This document shows, one piece after another, positions 19,208 through 28,840 of a stretch of 64,000 bases of DNA. Below the pieces are notes generated by a model that ran no database searches, had not been told where the DNA came from, and saw only the letters and a list, made by a program, of their open reading frames with translations. Numbering within the stretch: the stretch's first letter is position 1; each line of letters starts with the position of its first letter. Origin of the DNA: an uncultured Paracoccaceae bacterium (lineage in GTDB: Bacteria; Pseudomonadota; Alphaproteobacteria; Rhodobacterales; Rhodobacteraceae); contig CANMWG010000001.1 of NCBI GenBank assembly GCA_947501555.1, positions 1,054,001 through 1,118,000 on the forward strand, given 5' to 3'. The position numbers and the translations under genes are program-made.

Positions 19208-20260
19208 TTACTGGCTGGTATAGTAAGCCGAGAACCCTGTGCGCACAGTCTGGAACCAAACACCGCTGTTACGGATTTCGTTCAAACCCGCGTTCAGCGA
19301 GGCCAGAATGGCGTCGCCGTCTGGGTTATCCTTGTGGACATAAACAGTCAGCACACTGATAGACGAAATTTGGTCGTTCACAGCAACCTGATCTTCCATG
19401 CCCAAACGGCCCACGATGTCGGCCGCCTGCGTCAATTCCATCTCAACTGCGTCCACAGAACCCGCGACCAAATCTTCAAAACAGGCCTCTGGTGTACTTG
19501 GACGGGCATAGGTGACATCAGGTTCAGTGACATCTTGGGCTGCTAGAACAACAGCACCATAGCCATCTGGAACACAGACGGTTTTGCCTTTGAACGCGTC
19601 AAAATCGGTTGTGGTGGCCAATGAATCACCAGCGCGAGTGATCATACCCGTGAAGATTTCATAAACCGGATCAGCAAAACGGAAGTTGTCGCAACGCGCT
19701 TGCATCGCATCGGTCAAGGATGCGGCTTCGCAGTTTGGTAACACCCATGGGAAAGTACCATCAAACGCACCAGATGGCAGCAAGACATCCAAATGCGAAC
19801 CCCAATCGTTCACAAAAACAATATCCGCCGTCACATCGGCCTCGACTGCGTCCAATGCTGCGCGCACCAATTGAGTGAACACACCGCCACCGTCCATGTC
19901 TTCGTCTGTAAATGGTTGATAGTCACTGCCGGTGACCAGCCGAATGGTCACAGGACCGTCCTCTGACGGTACAGCAGGCGCCGCAGGACGTACAACAGAT
20001 GCATTGGTGCCCGGCAGGGTACCGTCAGCACATGGCAAACGCAGCTGCATGCCAACGCGGATCGTGTTGGGGTTGCCGCCAATCTCCGTACGGTTCGCAT
20101 CCCAGACGCTTTGGAAGCTGATGCTGCCATAGGCTACACGGGCAATTGCACTCAGCGAATCGCCAGCGCGCACTGTATAAACCGAGCACGCTTCTTGTGC
20201 GCTGGCCGCACCAGCGCCAGCCAGAATCACTGCGGATGCAAGTGAAATCTTCTTAATCAT
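19208..20260 (-). CDS. LysM domain fused to an extracellular solute-binding protein (SBP_bac_3)
   Basis: A 350-residue exported protein. Signal peptide residues 1-22 (ending ASA before QEA). A single LysM module occupies about 28-76 (YTVRAGDSLSAIA, then GNPNTIRVGMQLRLPC), expected to bind peptidoglycan. After a Pro/Ala linker, residues ~103-345 form a family 3 periplasmic binding protein (VTIRLVTGSDYQPFTDEDM at its start, as in amino-acid-binding proteins). No ABC permease or ATPase is nearby, so it is more likely a wall-tethered sensor or scavenger than a transporter component. AGGAAATCAGAGAT precedes the start; a terminator follows. Divergent from the vWA gene. Confidence 0.88.
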   Translation of the reverse strand: MIKKISLASAVILAGAGAASAQEACSVYTVRAGDSLSAIARVAYGSISFQSVWDANRTEIGGNPNTIRVGMQLRLPCADGTLPGTNASVVRPAAPAVPSEDGPVTIRLVTGSDYQPFTDEDMDGGGVFTQLVRAALDAVEADVTADIVFVNDWGSHLDVLLPSGAFDGTFPWVLPNCEAASLTDAMQARCDNFRFADPVYEIFTGMITRAGDSLATTTDFDAFKGKTVCVPDGYGAVVLAAQDVTEPDVTYARPSTPEACFEDLVAGSVDAVEMELTQAADIVGRLGMEDQVAVNDQISSISVLTVYVHKDNPDGDAILASLNAGLNEIRNSGVWFQTVRTGFSAYYTSQ

Positions 20261-20570
20261 ATCTCTGATTTCCTGTTTGTTGATTGCGGAAGGCCTTCCC
20301 TGCCTTCATTTTTTTCCTTCGAACACGAGAACACACAAAAACCAACCAAAACCTGCCCATGCTCGTCAATCGGTTGCTAGATTTGAAAAATGTTTGAAAT
20401 TGGACAAAAACCAGCCCCACTTAAGGTAACAAGACTGTGCCTTAGTCGCAGCCAAGGGATTTGTAGCCGCCATAGCGGGGTTTCATAACTGTTAAGCAGG
20501 TCATGCTATATATCCTCTTGGAAACATTGTTTCATGGCAACAAATTTTAATGACTATTAAGGGACCGAAC
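20261..20570. promoter_or_regulatory. divergent upstream region of the LysM/SBP and vWA genes
   Basis: A 310-base AT-rich region that must hold both promoters. A perfect 12-bp palindrome, GGAAGGCCTTCC, is at 20288-20299, 28 bases before the LysM gene start, and could be an operator. TATATA (20508-20513) lies about 60 bases before the vWA start and could be part of a -10 region. No gene was seen. Confidence 0.35.
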
Positions 20571-23513
20571 ATGCGTTTTCTCACATCCTGCATTCTGGCG
20601 AGCACCCTTTGCACTGCAGCCACAGCCCAAGACCAGCCGAATACGATCCTCGTGATGGACGGGTCCGGTTCGATGTGGGGCCAAATCGATGAGGTGGCCA
20701 AGATCACCATCGCGCGTGACGTGGTCGCCGGATTGCTGGCCGACTTTCCCGCCGAACAAGGGTTAGGGCTGACGGTCTACGGACACCGGGAACGGGGAAA
20801 CTGCTCAGATATTGAAACTATCGTGGCCCCCGCCCCGGGCACCGCAGGCAGCATCGTGGACGCGGTGAACGGGATCAAACCGTTAGGCAGAACCCCAATG
20901 ACCGACGCGGTGATCGCCGCCGCCGAAGCCTTGCGGTACACAGAAAATGCAGCAACGGTCATCCTGGTGTCAGACGGGGTAGAAACCTGTAATCCGGACC
21001 CATGTGCGGCGGCGCGCGCCTTAGAGGAAGCCGGGATCAATTTCACTGCCCACGTTGTCGGCTTCGATGTCAGCGACCCCGAAGCGCTGGCGCAAATGCA
21101 ATGCATCGCTGAGGAAACCGGGGGGCAATTCCTGACGGCGTCCAATGCGACTGAGCTTGATCTGGCCATGGCCGCTGTTGTGATAGAGCCCGAGCCAATC
21201 ATCGTCACGGGGATGTTTGAGGCAAAGATCGGCGACAACGCGGGGCCGCGCGTGGAAGACCCAATCACCTGGGACATTAGCAACGAAACCGACGTGATTG
21301 CGGACGACGCAGAAGGCAACCCCTTCAGTACCGAACTGGCCGAGGGCTCTTATACCGCAACGGCCTATCGTTTCGTTGACGAGGCCGAGGTAGAAACCAC
21401 GTTTGAGGTGTCCGGCGCGAATGACGTGGCCGTCACCGTAATCTTCCCAGAAATCGAACAGACCGCGACACTCGTGGCGCCAGAAACGGCCGTGGCAGGG
21501 TCAACCATCAATGTTGAATGGACGGGCCCTGAAAACGACGGGGATCAAATTATCACAACGGATGCCGGGCAAACACGCACACTGACATTCGCACAAGTCG
21601 ACGCGGGTAACCCCGCAGCCCTGCAAATGCCCGCGACCGAAGGCATCTACGACATCCACTACCTGCGGCGCGAAGGCACCAACACATTCCTCGCAACCAC
21701 ACAAATCAATGTAACCCCCGTCACGGCCACAATCACCGCACCTGACAGCGGGACCGTCGGCGAGACGATCGATGTGGAATGGGCCGGTCCCGACTACGAC
21801 GGGGATATGATCGTGATGGCACAGGACGGGGGATCAAGTACGATCAGTCCGAAAATGACAGCCGCAGGCAACCCCATTGCGTTCACGCTGCCAGCCACAC
21901 CGGGAACCTACACCATCAACTACCGCATGCGGCAAGGCGGCACGATCATCGGCAGCAAAACGATTGAAGTAACCGAGGTACAGGTCGGCCTCACAGCCCC
22001 AGACACTGCAATTATCGGTGAAACCATTACAGTCGAATGGATTGGGCCCGGATATGACCGGGATTTCATTGCCATCGGCTTTGAGGGTGAAAACCACAAC
22101 AACTATACATACACAGCCCAAGGCACCCCACTCGCGCTCTTGATGCCCACTGAACCGGGTGACTATGAAATCCGCTATGTGCTGAACGAAGACCGCGAAA
22201 TTCTAGCAACACGTCCAATAACCCTATCGGCCGCACCAGCAGAGCTCTCCGCGCCCGAAACCGCAACAGCGGGCAGCGAAATTGAGGTCGAATGGACCGG
22301 GCCAAGCTATGACCGGGACCTTATCAGCATCGGCAAAATCGGCGAAAATTACGAAAACTACACCTATGTGGCCGAAGGCAGCCCACTTTTGCTAATGATG
22401 CCCACAGAACCCGGCGACTACGAACTGCGGTATCAGCTGGGCCAAGATCGCAAAACCATTGCGACACGGATGATAACGGTCACAGATGTCGGCGCCAGCA
22501 TATCAGCACCAGAAACTGCCACCGCAGGCAGCACGATCACAGTGGATTGGACGGGGCCGGACTATTCACGCGACTTCGTCTCGATTGGCCTGCCGGGCGA
22601 AAACTACGCCAACTACACCTATACCCGTGAGGGAAGCCCGCTTGAGCTGCAGTTGCCCTCCGACCCGGGGGATTACGAACTGCGGTATCAACTGGGCCAA
22701 GACCGCGAGGTCATCGCGACACGCATGATCACCCTCACCGAAGTGGCGGCAGGCATATCAGCGCCCGATACCGCCGTCGCGGGCGACACGATCATGGTGG
22801 ATTGGACGGGGCCGAACTATTCACGCGACTTCATCTCAATCGGCTTGCCGGGTGAAAACTACGCCAACTACACCTATACCAGAGAAGGAAGTCCGCTTGG
22901 GTTGCAGTTGCCGACAGAACCGGGCGCATACGAATTACGGTATCAACTGGGCCAAGACCGTGAGGTCATTGCGACACGCATGATCACCCTTACCGAAGTG
23001 GCGGCAAGCATATCAGCGCCCGACACCGCCGTCGCGGGCGACACGATCACGGTCAATTGGACAGGGCCGGACTATACGCGTGATTTCATTTCAATTGGCC
23101 TGTCGGGCGAAAACTACAACAGCTATACCTATACGAATGAAGGCAGCCCGCTCGAGCTGCAGTTGCCCACCGCACCCGGTGAATACGAGTTGCGGTATCA
23201 GCTTGCCCAAGATCGTGAGGTGATTGCGACGCGGATGATCACGGTGACAGAGGTCAACGCGCAATTGGTGGCACCAGACAGCATCCGCATCGGAGAAGAG
23301 CTGATCGTCGGCTGGGACGGACCAGACTACACGCGTGACTTCATTGGGATCGCGGTGGTGGGCGCAGACAGTTACGATGATTACACCTACACCAACCAGG
23401 GTAACCCGCTTACAGTTGAGACACCCGAAGTCGCCGGCGACTATGAGCTGCGATATTTCCTGGGTCAGGACCGGACCGTCATCGGCACGCGGCGGATCAC
23501 CGTCACCGAGTAG
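20571..23513 (+). CDS. vWA domain protein with eight tandem beta repeats
   Basis: A 980-residue exported protein. Signal peptide residues 1-19. A von Willebrand A domain follows (about 25-200) with an intact metal-binding motif, Asp30-x-Ser32-x-Ser34 in VMDGSGSMWG, a TPMTDA segment and LVSDGVETC. Residues ~205-298 are a separate beta domain. From residue 299 to the end there are eight consecutive repeats of about 85 residues, each opening with SAPETA-like and WTGPDYSRDF-like segments and closing with YELRYQLGQDREVIATRMIT. Repeats 5-7 are nearly identical, also in DNA. It is probably a secreted or surface adhesion or stalk protein. The start at 20571 is preferred because an AAGGGA site precedes it. 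Confidence 0.85.
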   Translation: MRFLTSCILASTLCTAATAQDQPNTILVMDGSGSMWGQIDEVAKITIARDVVAGLLADFPAEQGLGLTVYGHRERGNCSDIETIVAPAPGTAGSIVDAVNGIKPLGRTPMTDAVIAAAEALRYTENAATVILVSDGVETCNPDPCAAARALEEAGINFTAHVVGFDVSDPEALAQMQCIAEETGGQFLTASNATELDLAMAAVVIEPEPIIVTGMFEAKIGDNAGPRVEDPITWDISNETDVIADDAEGNPFSTELAEGSYTATAYRFVDEAEVETTFEVSGANDVAVTVIFPEIEQTATLVAPETAVAGSTINVEWTGPENDGDQIITTDAGQTRTLTFAQVDAGNPAALQMPATEGIYDIHYLRREGTNTFLATTQINVTPVTATITAPDSGTVGETIDVEWAGPDYDGDMIVMAQDGGSSTISPKMTAAGNPIAFTLPATPGTYTINYRMRQGGTIIGSKTIEVTEVQVGLTAPDTAIIGETITVEWIGPGYDRDFIAIGFEGENHNNYTYTAQGTPLALLMPTEPGDYEIRYVLNEDREILATRPITLSAAPAELSAPETATAGSEIEVEWTGPSYDRDLISIGKIGENYENYTYVAEGSPLLLMMPTEPGDYELRYQLGQDRKTIATRMITVTDVGASISAPETATAGSTITVDWTGPDYSRDFVSIGLPGENYANYTYTREGSPLELQLPSDPGDYELRYQLGQDREVIATRMITLTEVAAGISAPDTAVAGDTIMVDWTGPNYSRDFISIGLPGENYANYTYTREGSPLGLQLPTEPGAYELRYQLGQDREVIATRMITLTEVAASISAPDTAVAGDTITVNWTGPDYTRDFISIGLSGENYNSYTYTNEGSPLELQLPTAPGEYELRYQLAQDREVIATRMITVTEVNAQLVAPDSIRIGEELIVGWDGPDYTRDFIGIAVVGADSYDDYTYTNQGNPLTVETPEVAGDYELRYFLGQDRTVIGTRRITVTE
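21465..23510 (+). repeat. eight ~255-bp in-frame tandem repeats
   Basis: About 2 kb divided into eight units of about 255 bases, encoding the C-terminal repeats of the vWA protein. Divergence is lowest in the middle copies (about 22490-23250) and highest at both ends, the pattern expected from unequal crossing-over in the centre of an array. Confidence 0.85.
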
Positions 23514-23540
23514 ACGCCTTCACTTCAGATCACGGGGTAA

Positions 23541-23573
23541 GGAACCTGTACATATGTATTCTGTACAGGTTCC
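23541..23573. terminator. perfect 12-bp hairpin between convergent genes
   Basis: GGAACCTGTACA, a nine-base loop, then TGTACAGGTTCC, in the 81-base gap between the convergent vWA and lpd genes. It is symmetric for both strands but has no T-tract, so it may be a bidirectional transcript-end stabiliser or a protein-binding palindrome. Confidence 0.5.
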
Positions 23574-23594
23574 GTACGCAGCGCATACGTGCGA

Positions 23595-24989
23595 TTAGAA
23601 ATGGATCGCCTTACCATAGGCGTCCAAAACGCTTTCATGCATCATCTCAGACAGGGTCGGATGCGGGAAGACCGTATTCATCAGATCTTCTTCCGTGGTC
23701 TCCAACTGGCGCCCAACAACATAGCCCTGGATCAACTCGGTGACTTCGGCACCGACCATATGGGCCCCCAAAAGTTCACCGGTTTTGGCATCAAACACCG
23801 TCTTGATCATACCCTCAGGCTCACCCAATGCGATGGCTTTCCCATTGCCAATAAAGGGAAAACGACCGACCTTGATGTCAAAGCCAAGCTCTTTCGCCTT
23901 TGCCTCGGTATAACCAACAGATGCGACCTGTGGGTGGCAATATGTGCAGCCCGCAATGCTCTCGGGCTTGACCGGATGGGCATGTTTGCCCGCGATCAGT
24001 TCGGCGACCATAACACCTTCATGGCTGGCCTTATGGGCCAACCAGGGGGCGCCGGCGATATCACCAATGGCATAGAGACCATCAATCCCGGTGCGGCAGA
24101 ACTCATCCGTAACAACATGAGTCCGGTCAACCTTCACGCCCAAGGCCTCCAGCCCAAGACCTTCAACGTTGCCAACGATACCGACAGCACTGATAACAGT
24201 ATCGAATTCCATCTTCTCGACCTTGCCACCGGTCTCAATATGAGCGATGACTTTGCCTTTTGCGCGGTCCAATTGCTTGACCATGGATTTCTCCATGATC
24301 TTCATGCCCTGCTTCACAAACTGTTTTTTGGCAAAGGCGGAAATCTCTGCATCTTCCACCGGCAGCACACGGTCCATCACCTCAACCACCGTCGTGTCTG
24401 CGCCCAAAGTGTTGTAAAAGCTTGCAAATTCGATGCCAATCGCACCCGATCCGATGACCAGCAGCTTCTTGGGCATCCGTTTTGGTTCAAGCGCATGTTT
24501 GTACATCCAGACCAAATCGCCATCGGCCTCAAGCCCGGGTAGCTCACGGGCGCGGGCGCCGGTGGCCAGCACGATGTTCTTCGCGGTCAGCTCGTCGGTG
24601 CCCTTCTCGCCTTTGACCGCAACCTTGCCCTTTGCGGCAAGCGTCGCTTGACCCATGAAGACCTTGACCTTGTTCTTTTTCATCAAATGGCCGATGCCAC
24701 CAGATAATTGCCCCGCCACCGCACGGCTTCTTTTCACAACAGCATCAAGGTCATAGCCGACATTGTCCGCCTTCAGGCCAAATTCCTTGGCTCGGTGCAT
24801 CAAGTGAAAGACTTCAGAGGACCGCAACATCGCCTTGGTGGGAATACAGCCCCAGTTCAGGCAGATCCCACCTAAATGCTCGCGTTCGACAATTGCCACG
24901 TTCAGACCTAGTTGCGCGCCGCGGATCGCGGCCACATAGCCCCCCGGCCCTGCACCAATCACGATTAAGTCAAAGTTATTCGCAGCCAT
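23595..24989 (-). CDS. lpdA: dihydrolipoyl dehydrogenase (E3)
   Basis: Flavoprotein that reoxidises dihydrolipoamide in 2-oxo-acid dehydrogenase complexes or the glycine cleavage system. 464 residues. FAD motif GAGPGGYVAA (about 12-21), redox disulfide in GGICLNWGCIPTK (about 40-52), NAD motif GSGAIGIEFAS in the middle, and the C-terminal active-site HPTLSEMMHE are all intact. GGAGGG precedes the ATG at 24989. It stands alone, away from sucAB or pdh genes, so it may serve several complexes; a second E3 elsewhere is common in this group. Confidence 0.95.
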   Translation of the reverse strand: MAANNFDLIVIGAGPGGYVAAIRGAQLGLNVAIVEREHLGGICLNWGCIPTKAMLRSSEVFHLMHRAKEFGLKADNVGYDLDAVVKRSRAVAGQLSGGIGHLMKKNKVKVFMGQATLAAKGKVAVKGEKGTDELTAKNIVLATGARARELPGLEADGDLVWMYKHALEPKRMPKKLLVIGSGAIGIEFASFYNTLGADTTVVEVMDRVLPVEDAEISAFAKKQFVKQGMKIMEKSMVKQLDRAKGKVIAHIETGGKVEKMEFDTVISAVGIVGNVEGLGLEALGVKVDRTHVVTDEFCRTGIDGLYAIGDIAGAPWLAHKASHEGVMVAELIAGKHAHPVKPESIAGCTYCHPQVASVGYTEAKAKELGFDIKVGRFPFIGNGKAIALGEPEGMIKTVFDAKTGELLGAHMVGAEVTELIQGYVVGRQLETTEEDLMNTVFPHPTLSEMMHESVLDAYGKAIHF

Positions 24990-25273
24990 CGAGACGCCCT
25001 CCAAATGCAATTTGGTTGAACGTTAAACTATTTTCGAAAGGACTGCCAGTAACCCAACTGCATAACAGCTATACCTTTTCGAATTCGACTTGATTCACAC
25101 CTTCACCGCCTCTTTCTTCGGGCGAACGGGAAAAGTGAACAATGGTGTCCCAGACTGAATTCGGAAGTCGTTATGACGTCGTACGAAAATCTGGAATCAC
25201 CTAACGCGTCCTGCAATCAAAGACTGGCGCGCGTCAGATGATACGGGATGTCTGAGGTATTTCCGCAAACGCT

Positions 25274-26797
25274 TTAGTCGAATGTGATCATGCTCGCGCC
25301 ATCAGCCACTTGCGAGTTGTTTCGGCCTGCGTCCTTAGCCGCGTAAAGCGCGATATCTGCCTGTTTGATCAATTCCTGCGGATCGGTCCCATGGGTCGGA
25401 TAGACCGAAATACCAATCGACACTGTCACTTTGGGCAAAGGCCCACCGATGTATTTGACGCGCATTTCCTCAATCGAATGACGAAGCTCTTCAGCGCTTT
25501 CCGTCGCCCGTGACCGATCTGCAAAGGGCAATAGTATGCTAAACTCTTCACCACCAACCCGGCAGGCCACTGCACCATCAACATCTAATGAGCACATCTT
25601 CTCAGCAATCGCCTCAAGCACCACATCGCCTGCGTCGTGCCCATGTTCGTCATTGTAGTTCTTGAATTTATCAGCGTCGATCGACAGCAAAGCAAAGTTG
25701 CCCTGCCGTGCCACGGTTTGGGTCATGATCCGGCGCATCGCATCAAGGAAATAACGTCGGTTATAAAGGCCAGTCAGCGGATCACGGGTGGATTGATCCC
25801 GCAATTCATCCCGCAATTTCACATTCGCGATGGCCATCGAAATATGCTCGCCGCACCGCTTCGTGAATGCAACGGGATCGACCACATCGATACTTTCGGA
25901 GCCCGGCAGAAACTCGATATGCATCAGGCCGACGGTGTCACCATGGGCAACGATTGGCACACAGGTGAATTTTTCCGGGGCCGCCTCGCCACGATGGGTT
26001 TCTTTGACATGATCGCAAACAAACCCCAAGGCATCGTTGGAAAACGTATAGGTGCGGCCACGGCGCAATGCCCAACAGCTATCCGGCGTGAAATTCTCCT
26101 GCTTCACATCAAATTGCCAAGCACAGGCCTGTTCCAATACATCGCGTGAGTTTGAATAGATAAAGAGCTGCCCACGTGAACCGGGCAATATCCTGTGCAT
26201 GAAGGCTGTGACGATCTCATACAACTCATCAAGGGATTTACACGACTGCAACCATTCATCCATCTTCGCGAGCAGCGATACCTCGCGTTTGCGGCCGCGT
26301 TCATGCTCCAGCACTTCATTTGCGGTCTGTTCCGCGCGCGCCGCTTCGGCCTTCGCATCTTCCAACGCAAAAACAGCATTGCGGGTATCGGTCACATCCG
26401 TGAAGGCCGTAATATGTCCGGCATCGCGGGTCGGCCGCACCTGCGCAGACAAGACGCGGCCACAGCCAAGCCTGATTTCAAGTTGGAAGGGTTTGCGGTC
26501 CGCAAGGGCAGAATGCAAATCCGGCCGGGACATATCAAAGTGGTCGCCGCGGTCTTCGCATTCGGACAACAACGCATCCAACGTCGCACCAAGGCACAGT
26601 TGGGCTGGTTTCAGCTTCAGAAGATCAAGAACACGGGCGTTATGCGTGATACATGCGCCCTCAGAAGACCACACGATAACGCCTTGTTCCAGCGTGTCGA
26701 GGACCTGTGATAGAAGCCCATCTTCTACCTTATGGGCGGGCTGCCCCTGTTCGTCACCTGACCGCTTGTCTTGTGTGATTGATCGCTCTTGTAGCAT
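25274..26797 (-). CDS. diguanylate cyclase with PAS and GAF sensor domains
   Basis: A 507-residue cytoplasmic signalling protein predicted to make cyclic di-GMP. Domains in order: PAS-like domain (~28-130), coiled coil (~138-172), GAF-like domain (~180-335), and GGDEF domain (~345-495). The active-site loop is GGEEF, catalytically competent. The inhibitory RxxD site is not visible at the expected place a few residues before it, so product inhibition may be absent. No transmembrane segment is seen, and no phosphodiesterase is adjacent. The likely effect is control of the motile-to-sessile switch, but the signal is unknown. Confidence 0.93.
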   Translation of the reverse strand: MLQERSITQDKRSGDEQGQPAHKVEDGLLSQVLDTLEQGVIVWSSEGACITHNARVLDLLKLKPAQLCLGATLDALLSECEDRGDHFDMSRPDLHSALADRKPFQLEIRLGCGRVLSAQVRPTRDAGHITAFTDVTDTRNAVFALEDAKAEAARAEQTANEVLEHERGRKREVSLLAKMDEWLQSCKSLDELYEIVTAFMHRILPGSRGQLFIYSNSRDVLEQACAWQFDVKQENFTPDSCWALRRGRTYTFSNDALGFVCDHVKETHRGEAAPEKFTCVPIVAHGDTVGLMHIEFLPGSESIDVVDPVAFTKRCGEHISMAIANVKLRDELRDQSTRDPLTGLYNRRYFLDAMRRIMTQTVARQGNFALLSIDADKFKNYNDEHGHDAGDVVLEAIAEKMCSLDVDGAVACRVGGEEFSILLPFADRSRATESAEELRHSIEEMRVKYIGGPLPKVTVSIGISVYPTHGTDPQELIKQADIALYAAKDAGRNNSQVADGASMITFD

Positions 26798-26850
26798 ATC
26801 GCGTCCTTATCCCATTGGCGGGAATTTGACGCGACATTGCCAACAACGCG

Positions 26851-27471
26851 TTAACTCGCCTTTGAAACATGGCTCAAATTGTCCAGATTTTGGATCTCAC
26901 TAATCACGGTGCCGTAGCCTCCTGCATCAAGAAAGTCCTTTTCCAGATCTGTTGTACGCCGTGCAAGCGCTTCATTGCGGTAGGGGAACCGTCCAAAATC
27001 CCGGATAATTTGCCGATGCGCCTTCGCATGTGGGGCGTTCATGGCACCCGATTTGGGCATCCTTGTATGGATCAAACGCACCGCACGATCCTGATCACAC
27101 AGGTTTTCCGCATGCATCAGCGGCAGGTAGAAAAACTGGCGGGCGGGCTCGTCAATACGCATGTCCCATTGCCGGTCAATCGCCATCTTTGCCGCAGCAC
27201 GCGCCAGATCATCCGTGTCATAAGCCTGCCCGGTACCGCGGAACATATTGCGGGGGAACTGGTCGGTCAGGATGATATAGGCCAAGGTGCCAGAGGGGTA
27301 AGTCAGCCAAAGCCCCAGTGACCCTTCTGTCGCCACTTGCCATGTCGGCAGAAATTTCTCTTTGATGCGCGCATCAAATGCAGGATCAGATTTGTACCAA
27401 TCCTTGGGCGCGCATTCGTCTAGCCAAAACGCCAAAACCTCTTCAGGGCTTACCACCGAACTACTCCTCAA
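26851..27471 (-). CDS. DUF924 family protein
   Basis: A 206-residue soluble all-helical protein. Family features visible: EVLAFWLDE near the N-terminus, SLGLWLTYPSGTLAYIILTDQFPRN-type segment (DQFPRN near residue 74), FFYLPLMHAE and FGRFPYRN. DUF924 proteins are widespread in bacteria and distantly resemble TPR folds; no biochemical function is established. Its neighbours (cyclase, MFS transporter) do not suggest one. Confidence 0.88.
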   Translation of the reverse strand: MRSSSVVSPEEVLAFWLDECAPKDWYKSDPAFDARIKEKFLPTWQVATEGSLGLWLTYPSGTLAYIILTDQFPRNMFRGTGQAYDTDDLARAAAKMAIDRQWDMRIDEPARQFFYLPLMHAENLCDQDRAVRLIHTRMPKSGAMNAPHAKAHRQIIRDFGRFPYRNEALARRTTDLEKDFLDAGGYGTVISEIQNLDNLSHVSKAS

Positions 27472-27574
27472 CCGGCCATGTCATTAACACGAGCGAAACA
27501 GACAAATCTGACTCTGGCAAGAGGCTGTGTTCAACCTGTGCTCAATTGATATTTCGCTGTGACATAGAGGGTGA

Positions 27575-28840
27575 TCACGATGGTGCCTCTTCTTCGGCTT
27601 CAATCTCGGCCTCGATGTAGACCTCTTGGGCCACCTCAGCGACGATCTGGGTCGAGGCTGCAGAGACCGGCGTATAGGGAACGGCTTCGGTGTCAAGCCC
27701 GCTCCGACTACGCTGTGTTGTCCGATAAAGCCCATAAAATGCGACGGCAAACATCAATATGGCCGTGAACAGCCAATAACCGTTGTCCCCGATCAGATCC
27801 ATCATGAAGCCCACAATCAACGGCCCCGCGATCGCGCCCAAACCGTTGATGAAAAGCAAACCACCCGACGCCGCTGCCATGTCATCCTTTTCGAGATAAT
27901 CATTGGTATAAGCAATAATCAGCGCATAGAGCGGATTAGACATGCCCCCTACAAGGGCCCCGCTGATCAGGATCGCAAAGAAACTACCCTGCAACAGGAA
28001 AGCAATCATAGATCCGGCCCCACCGACCAACGAGACCCAAATGATCAATGTCCGCCGGTCCATACGGTCGGACAGCCAGCCAATGGGGTATTGCAGCACC
28101 AATGCGGACACATAAATGCTCGACACAAAGAACGAAATTTCCCCAACGGTCAGCCCAACCCGATTGCCGTAAACCGCCGACATCCCGAATTGCGCGGCAA
28201 AAACACCGCCCAACATGAACATGGAAAAACATGACAGCGGGGAGGCTGCGATCAACTCGCGGATTTTCATGGGCTTGGTGGTCTCAAAGGCGGGCATAGG
28301 GCGGGCCGACAAAAGAACCGGCGCAAAGGCCAAGGACACCAGAACTGACGGGATGATGAACAGCACATAGCCCGACACATCGCCCCGGCTGACGATCCAT
28401 TGCGCAAAGACGATCCCGGCCATTTGCACCATCAGGTAGATCGACAGCGCTTTGCCGCGGGTTTCATTGGTTGAGGCGTCGTTCAGCCAGCTTTCTGCAG
28501 TGATATAGACCCCACAAAAGCAAAACCCGATGATCACGCGGCCGATGGTCCAGGCCCAAGGTTCTACCAAAACCGGGTACAGGATCAAGACAGCTGACAC
28601 CATCGATCCGAGGGCAGCAAAGACCCGGACGTGCCCAACCCGCTGAATCAACTTTGGCGTGTATCGCGAGCTAAAAAGGAAGCCCAAGAAATAGGCCGAC
28701 ATCACAATGGACAGGGCAAAGGTACTGAACCCCTCCTGATCGCCACGCAGGCCCAGCAGAGTGCCTTGCAGGCCATTGCCGACCATCAATAAAAACATGC
28801 CCAGAAAAAGGGCCCATGACCCGGTCAACACCTGAAACAT
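27575..28840 (-). CDS. major facilitator superfamily transporter
   Basis: A 421-residue inner-membrane carrier with about 12 hydrophobic segments and the MFS loop motif between helices 8 and 9 (GWLSDRMDRRTLI, the A-like motif of the second half). The AESWLNDAS segment places it close to the YcaD-type MFS carriers of unknown substrate. The C-terminal ~40 residues are a cytoplasmic tail very rich in Glu (EAEIEAEEEA). GAAAGGG fits the ATG at 28840 better than the one at 28858. Substrate unknown. Confidence 0.88.
   Translation of the reverse strand: MFQVLTGSWALFLGMFLLMVGNGLQGTLLGLRGDQEGFSTFALSIVMSAYFLGFLFSSRYTPKLIQRVGHVRVFAALGSMVSAVLILYPVLVEPWAWTIGRVIIGFCFCGVYITAESWLNDASTNETRGKALSIYLMVQMAGIVFAQWIVSRGDVSGYVLFIIPSVLVSLAFAPVLLSARPMPAFETTKPMKIRELIAASPLSCFSMFMLGGVFAAQFGMSAVYGNRVGLTVGEISFFVSSIYVSALVLQYPIGWLSDRMDRRTLIIWVSLVGGAGSMIAFLLQGSFFAILISGALVGGMSNPLYALIIAYTNDYLEKDDMAAASGGLLFINGLGAIAGPLIVGFMMDLIGDNGYWLFTAILMFAVAFYGLYRTTQRSRSGLDTEAVPYTPVSAASTQIVAEVAQEVYIEAEIEAEEEAPS

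Noticed and set aside
23589..24542. Plus-strand frame of 317 codons opposite lpdA
   Set aside because: Shadow of an unmistakable dihydrolipoyl dehydrogenase.
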